From CAYXVB01 sp964467785 (GTDB taxonomy: Bacteria; Bdellovibrionota; UBA1018), in contig CAYXVB010000224.1 of the NCBI GenBank assembly GCA_964467785.1, forward strand, positions 1 through 5,177: a stretch of DNA of 5,177 nt, read 5' to 3'. Below the pieces are notes generated by a model that made no database searches, was not told where the DNA came from, and saw nothing but the letters and a program-made list of their open reading frames with translations. Of the stretch, positions 1 through 5,157 are shown in pieces. The translations under genes and the position numbers were made by a program. Position 1 is the stretch's first letter, and the number at the start of each line of letters is the position of its first letter.

Positions 1-843
1 ATGGCTTGGGGCCTCTTTCCAATCGCTTTCGCGGCTGCGGGTTTGAGCTTGGAGCGCATCTGTTGGCTTGCAGCAATCTATCCGGCGACATGGGGACTAT
101 TGCAGCTTTGGACCGGACATCTTTCAGATCAGCTTGGAAGGAAATGGCTGATCGCGACAGGTATGTGGATTCAGGCGATAGGAATCGCGCTCACCGCGAC
201 TTCAAGCTCTTTCAGCTGGTTTGCCGTCGGGGGTGTCTTCCTCGGAGTAGGAACAGCAATGGTCTATCCGACGCTGCTTGCCGCCATCGGCGACGTTGCT
301 CATCCCTCATGGAGAGCATCAGCTGTTGGAGTGTATCGACTGTGGCGCGACTCTGGATACGCCATTGGTGCTCTGATCGCTGGTTTTACGGCAGATGTGT
401 TTGGAATCAATGCAGCGATCTGGCTTGTAGCTGGCATCACGCTCGCGTCAGGGCTGGTCGTAGCATTTCGAATGCAGGAGACATTGAAGATGAAAAGGGA
501 AACTGGTTTGAAAACCGAGCGACTTTCGATGACTGCGGAGGAGCTTCGGAACCTTCTGAAGGCTACTTCAGCGGTCGTGGTCGATGTTCGATCTGTGCCT
601 GAGTTCAGCGAGGGCCATATCAAGGGAGCTGTTCATCTGCCGATCGAGGGGCTTCCGGGCTCCGTGGACCTACCGAAGAGCGGTCGTATTGTCACGGTTT
701 GCAATAAGGGCGGGGGCAGATCTGAAAAGGCGGCAGAGTTGCTGCGCAGTCATGGCTGGAATGCCGTCTGGCTCGAGGACGGCTACTTTGGGTGGAGAGA
801 TGCTGATCTTCCGCGCATCGAGTCCGGCGAAGGAACTTCCTGA
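1..843 (+). CDS. MFS transporter (C-terminal half) fused to a rhodanese domain, 5'-partial
   Basis: Seen: 280 residues with two parts. Residues 1-157 hold about six hydrophobic segments (roughly 1-14, 18-36, 49-66, 71-93, 115-130, 136-157). GHLSDQLGRK at 39-48 matches the MFS loop motif A, and RLWRDSGYAIG at 113-123 resembles an MFS late-helix motif. Residues 175-271 form a rhodanese domain, with DVRSVPEF at 195-202, EGHIKGA at 204-210 and the catalytic loop CNKGGGR, Cys234. Family knowledge: MFS carriers have about 12 helices, so this is the second half. The ATG at base 1 is most likely an internal Met, because the window edge hides any upstream sequence. The rhodanese would lie in the cytoplasm, since the MFS C-terminus is normally cytoplasmic, and would carry a persulfide on Cys234. 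Inference: it couples transport of a sulfur compound or anion to sulfur transfer; the substrate is unknown. It is first in the visible operon, 10 nt before the dioxygenase gene. Confidence 0.88.
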   Translation: MAWGLFPIAFAAAGLSLERICWLAAIYPATWGLLQLWTGHLSDQLGRKWLIATGMWIQAIGIALTATSSSFSWFAVGGVFLGVGTAMVYPTLLAAIGDVAHPSWRASAVGVYRLWRDSGYAIGALIAGFTADVFGINAAIWLVAGITLASGLVVAFRMQETLKMKRETGLKTERLSMTAEELRNLLKATSAVVVDVRSVPEFSEGHIKGAVHLPIEGLPGSVDLPKSGRIVTVCNKGGGRSEKAAELLRSHGWNAVWLEDGYFGWRDADLPRIESGEGTS

Positions 844-847
844 GGAG
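842..847 (+). promoter_or_regulatory. Shine-Dalgarno site overlapping the MFS-rhodanese stop codon
   Basis: GAGGAG overlaps the TGA stop at 841-843 and lies 6 nt before the ATG at 854. It fixes the start of the metallo-hydrolase and suggests translational coupling to the upstream gene. Confidence 0.75.
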
Positions 848-853
848 TGAATT

Positions 854-1585
854 ATGGAAACCCAGGTTTTTAGACTCGAAGAGATTTTGGTCCCAGGCGA
901 TGCAGTTCCTGAGGGGGGCTGGCATCTCCGGGCGATTAAGAGCGATCAGTGTGTTTCCTACGTCGCGTGGAATCAGGATACCCGCGAGGCCATTCTGATT
1001 GACCCGAAACGAGAAGATCTCCATGCATATCAGGGTATCCTGGCCGAACTGCCCAATTATCGTTGGGTCGGAGTGATTGACACGCATACTCACGCGGACC
1101 ATATCTCTGCGGCTTCGGAACTGTCCGATCAGCTCAAAACGCCGTTGATCATGCACGCGTTGAGTCCTAGTCGCAGGGTTCACCTTCGAGTAGCTAAGGA
1201 CACTTCGCTTCATGCGCATGCGGCACCGCTCCAGCTCTTAGCTACTCCTGGGCATACGCCAGATTCCATCACGGCTCTATGGGGGCCATTCATCTTTGGT
1301 GGTGACACACTTTTGTTCGGCGACACAGGGCGCGATGATCTGCCCGGGGGTGACCCCGAAGCGCACTTCGAAAGCTTGGTTAAGATCAAGGCGGCCGCGG
1401 CCCCTGAGATGATCCTTTTGCCGAGACATGACCATAAGCCCGCACGTGCTTCGAGCTGGGCGAGGCAGCTCAAACTCAATGCGTCGCTTACGCAAAGCCG
1501 TGATGAGTTCGTACGTGATGCTGCGGCCTTCGATGCCCCGGCGCCAAAGCTGCTGAAAGAATCTTTGCGCGAGAACTTCAAATAA
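854..1585 (+). CDS. MBL-fold metallo-hydrolase, probable ETHE1-type persulfide dioxygenase
   Basis: The 243-residue protein shows the metallo-beta-lactamase fold motif HTHADH (His78, His80, Asp82, His83), TPGHT with His134, GGDTLL with Asp151 and a late RHDH with His192. Family knowledge: ETHE1-type persulfide dioxygenases bind one iron through two His and one Asp; His78, His134 and Asp151 sit where these are expected. The stretch DTGRDDLPGGDP (157-168) resembles the GR-D-----GD segment typical of this group rather than of glyoxalase II, and the C-terminal SRDEFV is also common there. Predicted reaction: glutathione (or other low-molecular-weight thiol) persulfide plus O2 and water gives sulfite and thiol, in the cytoplasm. 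It is soluble, with no signal peptide. The start at 854 is supported by GAGGAG 6 nt upstream. Its position between a rhodanese fusion and a DsrE/flavoprotein pair fits sulfide oxidation. Alternative: another glyoxalase II-like thioesterase. The exact thiol substrate cannot be read from the sequence. Confidence 0.85.
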   Translation: METQVFRLEEILVPGDAVPEGGWHLRAIKSDQCVSYVAWNQDTREAILIDPKREDLHAYQGILAELPNYRWVGVIDTHTHADHISAASELSDQLKTPLIMHALSPSRRVHLRVAKDTSLHAHAAPLQLLATPGHTPDSITALWGPFIFGGDTLLFGDTGRDDLPGGDPEAHFESLVKIKAAAAPEMILLPRHDHKPARASSWARQLKLNASLTQSRDEFVRDAAAFDAPAPKLLKESLRENFK

Positions 1586-1592
1586 GAGGAGG
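1585..1592 (+). promoter_or_regulatory. Strong Shine-Dalgarno site of the DsrE-family gene
   Basis: AGAGGAGG begins on the last base of the upstream TAA stop (1583-1585) and leaves 7 nt before the ATG at 1600. It is near-ideal and, with the 14-nt intergenic gap, supports a single polycistronic message and high expression of the small protein. Confidence 0.75.
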
Positions 1593-1599
1593 GTCTAAT

Positions 1600-1950
1600 A
1601 TGAAAACACTATTTATTCTTAATGACGCACCTTACGGGACTGAGCTTAGCTATAACGGGCTTCGCCTCGCTGGATCACTGGCTAAACGAGAAGGCGAGGA
1701 GGTAAAAATTTTCTTGATCGGGGATGGCTCGCCTTGTGCCAAGAAGGGTCAGAAAGTTCCTTCCGGCTACTACAATATCGAGCTGATGATTAAAGCAGTC
1801 GCGCGGCATCAAGGTGAAGTCGGCGTATGTGCCTCTTGCATGGATGCCAGGGGTATTACGGACGCTGAACTCATTGAGGGAACCAAACGCAGCTCGTTGG
1901 ATGAATTGACCACGTGGACTCAGTGGGCGGATAAGGTCATCACTTTCTAA
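1600..1950 (+). CDS. DsrE-family sulfur-carrier-like protein
   Basis: This small 116-residue protein matches the usual DsrE/YchN-like single-domain size. It begins with a beta-strand MKTLFILNDAPYG, then an amphipathic helix (about 16-30) and a second strand VKIFLIGDG (35-43), the alternating pattern of this fold. Three cysteines lie in family-typical places: Cys46 in SPCAKKGQ, and Cys77 and Cys80 in CASCMDARG. Family knowledge: DsrE-family proteins often bind or relay sulfur as cysteine persulfide, and some form oligomers. Cys77/Cys80 is the likely reactive pair. Predicted location is the cytoplasm; there is no signal peptide. Inference: it accepts persulfide sulfur made by the downstream flavoprotein or the rhodanese and passes it to the dioxygenase or to biosynthesis. 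It sits 14 nt after the dioxygenase gene and 10 nt before the flavoprotein gene. Direction of transfer and partner are not shown by the sequence. Confidence 0.87.
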   Translation: MKTLFILNDAPYGTELSYNGLRLAGSLAKREGEEVKIFLIGDGSPCAKKGQKVPSGYYNIELMIKAVARHQGEVGVCASCMDARGITDAELIEGTKRSSLDELTTWTQWADKVITF

Positions 1951-1954
1951 GGAG
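1949..1954 (+). promoter_or_regulatory. Shine-Dalgarno site that selects a GTG start
   Basis: AAGGAG overlaps the TAA stop of the DsrE-family gene (1948-1950) and stands 6 nt before GTG at 1961. No ATG is better placed, and the Rossmann motif begins within the first 11 codons, so GTG is the real start. Confidence 0.75.
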
Positions 1955-1960
1955 ATACTC

Positions 1961-3118
1961 GTGGCGCAGGGAAAGACAGTAATCGTCCTTGGTGGCGGAT
2001 CCGGGGGCGTCGTTGCGGCGAATACCCTCAGGAAGCTTTTGTCCCGAGAACATCGCATCGTCCTGATCGACAAGGAATCGGAGCATCTTTTCGCGCCATC
2101 GCTTCTCTGGCTCATGATTGGAGATCGAAAACCATCGAAAATATCCCGCCCTCTCAAACGTCTGGAGCGTAAGGGAGTGGAAGTCATTCATGGCGAGATT
2201 CGGAAAATCGATCCGGAGAGTCGTACAGTTCAAGTGAACAATAAAATGATCACTGGCGATGCGCTCGTTGTTTCCCTTGGCGCCGATTACGCTGCTCAAA
2301 ATGTGAAAGGGCTTGGCGAATCCGGGATGAACGCCTACACGCTCAAAGGAGCAACGGAGATTCGGGATCGCCTCAGTTCGTTTGGTGGCGGGCGCATTGT
2401 TATTCTGACTGCCGCACCCGTCTATAAGTGCCCTGCCGCACCTTATGAGGCGGCGATGCTCGTCGAGTACCACTGCCGGAGACTTGGGAATCGAGAGAAG
2501 ACTCAGATCGATGTCTACGCCGCGGAACCCGGCCCGATGGGAACAGCAGGACCGGAGGTATCGAGGCAGGTACGGCTGACGGTCGAAAGCAAAGGGATCG
2601 CTTATCATCCTTCACACCAAGTCTCGGAGATTGATCCAAAGGCACGCACGATTCATTTCTCCGGTGGAAAGTCAGCACCTTTTGATCTTTTGATTTATGT
2701 TCCGCCTCATGTGGCTCCAAAAGTTGTTGCCGAAGCCGGACTCCTTGCTGAGAACGGGTGGATTTCGGTCGACCGGAATACATTCGAGACGAAGTTCAAG
2801 AACGTATACGCCGTTGGTGATGTGACTTCGGTCCCGCTCAAGATGGGGAAGCCGTTACCGAAAGCGGGTGTGTTTGCTCATGCGCAAGCCGAAGTCGTGG
2901 CCCACAATATTGCTGCGGACTTCAATGGTACGGGTCATAGGCGCTCCTTTGACGGCTTCGGGCAATGCTTTCTTGAGATCGGCGACCGTCGCGCGGGTTT
3001 GGGAAACGGAAATTTCTACAACGAGCCCACGCCTGATGTCGCGATGAAACAACCCTCCCTTCGCTGGCATTTCGGAAAAGTGCTTTTCGAGAAGTATTGG
3101 TTCTGGAAGTGGTTCTGA
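1961..3118 (+). CDS. FAD-dependent pyridine nucleotide-disulfide oxidoreductase, sulfide:quinone oxidoreductase-like
   Basis: This 385-residue flavoprotein opens with a Rossmann FAD site, GGGSGG at 11-16 with acidic Asp37 at the end of the second strand. It carries the second FAD motif VYAVGD at 282-287. Cys157 lies in CPAAPYE and Cys336 in GQCFLEIGD; these match the two redox cysteines conserved in sulfide:quinone oxidoreductases (SQR) and flavocytochrome c sulfide dehydrogenases. A third cysteine, Cys172, is in a helix. I see no cysteine in the 100-156 region where many SQRs have one. The C-terminus ends in an aromatic, basic tail (FEKYWFWKWF) that suits monotopic membrane attachment. There is no signal or Tat peptide, so the protein should face the cytoplasm, unlike exported flavocytochrome c. 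Predicted role: oxidise sulfide to persulfide or sulfane sulfur and reduce quinone. Neighbours (persulfide dioxygenase, DsrE, rhodanese) agree. Alternative: a related oxidoreductase with another acceptor. Confidence 0.85.
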   Translation: MAQGKTVIVLGGGSGGVVAANTLRKLLSREHRIVLIDKESEHLFAPSLLWLMIGDRKPSKISRPLKRLERKGVEVIHGEIRKIDPESRTVQVNNKMITGDALVVSLGADYAAQNVKGLGESGMNAYTLKGATEIRDRLSSFGGGRIVILTAAPVYKCPAAPYEAAMLVEYHCRRLGNREKTQIDVYAAEPGPMGTAGPEVSRQVRLTVESKGIAYHPSHQVSEIDPKARTIHFSGGKSAPFDLLIYVPPHVAPKVVAEAGLLAENGWISVDRNTFETKFKNVYAVGDVTSVPLKMGKPLPKAGVFAHAQAEVVAHNIAADFNGTGHRRSFDGFGQCFLEIGDRRAGLGNGNFYNEPTPDVAMKQPSLRWHFGKVLFEKYWFWKWF

Positions 3119-3168
3119 CGGATGCCTTCCTGCATACCTTTGGGGAAAAGAGGAATTCAATTAAATCG

Positions 3169-3184
3169 GCTTGCTAGCGCAAGC
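3169..3184. promoter_or_regulatory. Inverted repeat upstream of the padR-like gene, candidate operator
   Basis: Arms GCTTGC and GCAAGC are perfect 6-bp complements around the loop TAGC. The site overlaps the proposed -35 element (3171-3176) of the regulator gene, a layout typical of autorepression. It does not match the ATGT-N8-ACAT operator known for some PadR proteins. It could instead be a weak hairpin after the flavoprotein gene, but only three T residues follow, so a terminator is less likely. Confidence 0.35.
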
Positions 3185-3200
3185 TTTGAATCGCTAAAAT
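3171..3200 (+). promoter_or_regulatory. Possible sigma-70 promoter of the padR-like gene
   Basis: TTGCTA (3171-3176, 4 of 6 to TTGACA) and TAAAAT (3195-3200, 5 of 6 to TATAAT) are separated by 18 nt. Transcription would begin near 3206-3209, at or just before the ATG at 3209, so the message would be almost leaderless. This agrees with the lack of a clear Shine-Dalgarno site there. It is a pattern match only. Confidence 0.35.
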
Positions 3201-3208
3201 CAGGCCGT

Positions 3209-3511
3209 ATGGAAAATAAGGATTTGTATTCGGGGTTGATCAAGCTTCACATCCTGCATCACGCGGTCAAAGAGCCTATCTTCGGCTTGGGGATTATTGA
3301 GGAGCTTTCTCATCACGGATACAAACTGAGCGCGGGCACTCTTTATCCACTTCTGCACGGGCTGGAGAAGAAGGGATATCTTAAGTCTAAAGAAGAGCAG
3401 CTCGGTAAACGCATCCGGCGCGTCTATCGCGCAACCCCGCTCGGTAAGAAGGCTCTTGAGTCGGCCAAAATGAAAGTCCGGGAACTGTTTGGTGAACTTT
3501 TCGAAGAGTAG
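3209..3511 (+). CDS. PadR-family transcriptional regulator (short type)
   Basis: A 100-residue winged-helix DNA-binding protein. Seen: helix 1 around LIKLHILHHA (10-19), helix 2 around FGLGIIEEL (25-33), recognition helix SAGTLYPLLHGLEKKGYL (41-58) and a basic wing ending YRATPLGKKAL (73-83). The final helix (84-100) is short. The SAGTLYPLL-L---GYL pattern is the PadR signature. Family knowledge: short PadR proteins lack the long C-terminal coiled-coil domain and act as dimeric, ligand- or stress-responsive repressors. I chose ATG 3209 because the family homology starts at once; the in-frame ATG at 3122 would add 29 residues that do not look conserved and has no ribosome site. The Shine-Dalgarno at 3209 is also weak, so the start is not certain. 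The gene lies 90 nt after the flavoprotein gene on the same strand and may control the sulfur operon. Its ligand is unknown. Confidence 0.85.
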   Translation: MENKDLYSGLIKLHILHHAVKEPIFGLGIIEELSHHGYKLSAGTLYPLLHGLEKKGYLKSKEEQLGKRIRRVYRATPLGKKALESAKMKVRELFGELFEE

Positions 3512-3529
3512 CGTTTGCTGCAGCGGCGC

Positions 3530-3558
3530 TTGACCCTTGTCAGGTTATCCGTTAACTT
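3530..3558 (+). promoter_or_regulatory. Possible promoter of the phospholipase D-like gene
   Basis: TTGACC (3530-3535, 5 of 6 to TTGACA) is followed after 17 nt by a poorer -10 candidate, TAACTT (3553-3558). It lies in the 100-nt gap after the PadR stop and would give a leader of about 45 nt before the TTG start. It is a pattern match only; the weak -10 could mean an activator or another sigma factor. Confidence 0.3.
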
Positions 3559-3566
3559 CTCGTTTG

Positions 3567-3581
3567 TATCGCAATTCGATA
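3567..3581. repeat. 5-5-5 inverted repeat upstream of the PLD-like gene
   Basis: TATCG and CGATA are perfect complementary arms around CAATT. The repeat lies just downstream of the proposed -10 element and 30 nt before the TTG start, a place suited to a repressor site. No T-run follows, so it is not an intrinsic terminator for the PadR gene. The binding protein is unknown, and a 5-bp arm can arise by chance. Confidence 0.3.
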
Positions 3582-3599
3582 ACGTAGCGCGATATCAAA

Positions 3600-3607
3600 A
3601 GGAGAGG
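3600..3607 (+). promoter_or_regulatory. Shine-Dalgarno site that selects a TTG start
   Basis: AGGAGAGG leaves the core GGAG (3601-3604) 7 nt before TTG at 3612. The TTG immediately begins a well-formed signal peptide (charged start, hydrophobic core, Ala-X-Ala), and no ATG nearby would preserve it. This supports TTG as the start. Confidence 0.7.
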
Positions 3608-3611
3608 AATT

Positions 3612-4793
3612 TTGGAGCGGAACGCTAAGGTTGGCGCTTTATTTGTTTCTTGCTTCTTCGTTGTTTCGGGTATTGGGCTTCCTGCGAACGCTTCTGCGAT
3701 CGTTGAGGTCGCGCAGAGTGCGCCCATCGAGACGAATCTTTCGGTTTCCGGCATTCGCCAGGTTCAGCAGGTCTGGCTCGAAATGATCGCGTCCGCACAG
3801 CGATCGATCGACTTGGAAGAGTTCTATATCAACAGTAAGCCGGGTGAAGCCTTGGAGCCGGTACTAAATGCCGTTCGGGCGGCTGCCTCTCGCGGTGTTC
3901 AAGTTCGATTCGTGGTCGATTCAAAGTTCTACGAAACCTACCCGAATGACGCGAGCCAACTAAGCCAGGTTTCCAACATTCAAGTGAAGACCGTCGATTT
4001 CAACTCGCAAGGCGGAGTCCAGCATTCCAAGTATTTTGTGATCGATGGTTCTCGGGCTTTCCTTGGAAGCCCGAATTTCGATTGGTTGTCTTTGACTCAT
4101 GTCCATGAAGTGGGGCTTCGAGTCGAAGATAGTCAGGTCGCGAGTGGGCTCGAGGCGGTCTTTGAGAGAGATTGGGCGGCAGGATCGTCTGTAGGTAAGA
4201 GCCCCGTTCAGGGATGGAATTTCCCGACGCTGGATTTCGGCCGGCTAATTTCTGAAGTCCCAGGCCTTCAGCTCGTAGGATCCCCGCCGTCAGATTTGCC
4301 TGATGGTCAGGCTAATTCGTTGGATGCGATCACGGGTCTTCTTGGGGCTGCCCGTAGCACGGTGAAGATTCAGATGTATGAGTATACGACGCGAATCTAT
4401 CAAAGCTCGGGGCGATGGAAGGCTTTGGATACGGCCGTTCGGGCGGCGGCATCTCGCGGAGTCCGTGTGCAGCTTCTGGTGGATGCTGTGGCTTTGAAAT
4501 CCGGAAAGGCGGATCTGAAGGCGCTTGCCGCAGTAAGAAACATTGAGGTCCGATCCGTGATCATTCCGCAATGGTCAGGCGGATATATCCCTTACGCACG
4601 ACTCATTCACAGCAAGTATTTGATTGCGGATGGTGCCGACGCGTGGGTCGGTACGGAAAACTGGAGCGAGAGCTATTTTACGAACTCCAGAAACGTCGGA
4701 GTGACGCTTCAATCGGCAGAGGTTGGTGGTCAGCTCGGCCAGATCTTTGACCGGGTATGGAATAGTACGTATGCGCAGCCAGTCGGCAAGTAG
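3612..4793 (+). CDS. Secreted phospholipase D-like protein with two HKD domains
   Basis: A 393-residue protein starting at TTG. Residues 1-29 form a signal peptide: Arg3 and Lys6, a hydrophobic core at 8-23, and ASA at 27-29 as the likely signal peptidase I site. Two complete HKD motifs follow: His138, Lys140, Asp145 with GSPN (152-155), and His333, Lys335, Asp340 with GTEN (347-350). Both have the HxKx4Dx6G(S/T)xN spacing, so both halves of a pseudo-dimeric active site are intact. Before each lies a repeated AVRAAASRGV segment (87-96 and 275-284). Family knowledge: the superfamily includes phospholipases, cardiolipin synthases and nucleases acting through a phospho-histidine intermediate. 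With no later membrane segments, the mature protein of about 364 residues should be periplasmic or released. Whether it cuts lipid or nucleic acid cannot be told. It precedes the lipoprotein gene by 37 nt, which suggests cotranscription. Confidence 0.87.
   Translation: MERNAKVGALFVSCFFVVSGIGLPANASAIVEVAQSAPIETNLSVSGIRQVQQVWLEMIASAQRSIDLEEFYINSKPGEALEPVLNAVRAAASRGVQVRFVVDSKFYETYPNDASQLSQVSNIQVKTVDFNSQGGVQHSKYFVIDGSRAFLGSPNFDWLSLTHVHEVGLRVEDSQVASGLEAVFERDWAAGSSVGKSPVQGWNFPTLDFGRLISEVPGLQLVGSPPSDLPDGQANSLDAITGLLGAARSTVKIQMYEYTTRIYQSSGRWKALDTAVRAAASRGVRVQLLVDAVALKSGKADLKALAAVRNIEVRSVIIPQWSGGYIPYARLIHSKYLIADGADAWVGTENWSESYFTNSRNVGVTLQSAEVGGQLGQIFDRVWNSTYAQPVGK
3870..3883 (+). repeat. Intragenic direct repeat, first copy (first PLD half)
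   Basis: GCCGTTCGGGCGGC encodes part of the AVRAAASRGV segment and recurs in the same reading frame at 4434-4447, 564 nt downstream. Similar sequence continues for some 20 nt after the identical block. It marks the internal duplication of the PLD domain. Confidence 0.7.
4434..4447 (+). repeat. Intragenic direct repeat, second copy (second PLD half)
   Basis: Identical over 14 nt to 3870-3883 and in the same codon phase, encoding the start of AVRAAASRGV at residues 275-284. It is either a residue of domain duplication kept by selection, or a trace of recombination or gene conversion between the halves. Confidence 0.7.
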
Positions 4794-4830
4794 CGATTCT
4801 CCTCGAGAGACAAAAGGGAGAGAGCAAATA

Positions 4831-5157
4831 ATGAAAGACATGCGATGGATGGCTCTGCTAATCGCGTGCGTATTTCTGGCCGGCTGCGACAGCGTTCTTG
4901 GGACGTCGCCAGCGGGTGCGGCCAATGGACGCCTTGAAGCTGTAGAGCATCGTGTTGATGACATGAAGCCGGGGTTGGGAGAGATCATGTCGGTGATTCA
5001 GCAGCATCACGCCAAGCTCTACTATGCCGGGAGTCTTGAAAATTGGGAGCTCGCGGATTATCAGCTGGATGAGATCAAAGAGGGATTAGAGGACGCGGCT
5101 AAATATCATCCTCAATTCAAGACGGTCATAACGCCTTTGTCGGTTCTGATCCCGTAG
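4831..5157 (+). CDS. Small lipoprotein of unknown function
   Basis: A 108-residue protein. Its N-terminus is a lipoprotein signal: Lys2 and Arg5, a hydrophobic stretch at 6-18 and the lipobox LAGC with Cys19 as the predicted acylated residue. Asp20 at position +2 would favour inner-membrane retention by the E. coli Lol rule, though that rule does not hold in all bacteria. After a short Gly/Ala linker (about 24-33), residues 45-95 look like one helical domain rich in charged and aromatic residues (MKPGLGEIM, HHAKLYYAG, NWELADYQLDEIKEGLEDAAKYHP). I recall similar unnamed proteins but can assign no function. His59, His60 and His93 could bind metal or haem; that is speculation. Start 4831 is chosen because of the lipobox and the GGGAGAGAG ribosome site at 4816-4824; the longer in-frame reading from 4723 overlaps the PLD gene. 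The gene lies 37 nt after the PLD-like gene and is probably cotranscribed with it. Confidence 0.8.
   Translation: MKDMRWMALLIACVFLAGCDSVLGTSPAGAANGRLEAVEHRVDDMKPGLGEIMSVIQQHHAKLYYAGSLENWELADYQLDEIKEGLEDAAKYHPQFKTVITPLSVLIP

Noticed and set aside
692..1219. Minus-strand open frame (175 codons) opposite the rhodanese and dioxygenase genes
   Set aside because: It spans two confident plus-strand genes and has no family-like pattern.
1211..1220. Perfect palindrome CATGCGCATG
   Set aside because: It lies inside the dioxygenase coding region and follows from the His-Ala-His-Ala codons; there is no reason to think it regulatory.
1940..2608. Long minus-strand open frame (222 codons) opposite the flavoprotein gene
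   Set aside because: Its translation has no recognisable domain and it lies fully opposite well-supported genes; it is a shadow frame of the coding strand.
3169..3184. Intrinsic terminator after the flavoprotein gene
   Set aside because: The stem is only 6 bp and is followed by just three T residues, so it fits an operator better than a terminator.
3122..3208. Longer PadR reading from ATG 3122 (29 extra N-terminal residues)
   Set aside because: No ribosome site, the extra residues do not resemble the PadR family, and the start would be 3 nt after the previous stop, within the region holding the candidate promoter and palindrome.
3622..3653. Lipoprotein signal in the PLD-like protein (Cys14)
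   Set aside because: FVSC lacks the usual residue at position -3, and Cys14 falls in the middle of the hydrophobic core, while a good Ala-X-Ala site lies at 27-29.
4723..4830. Longer lipoprotein reading from ATG 4723
   Set aside because: It overlaps the end of the PLD-like gene by about 70 nt and would bury the lipoprotein signal 36 residues inside the protein.
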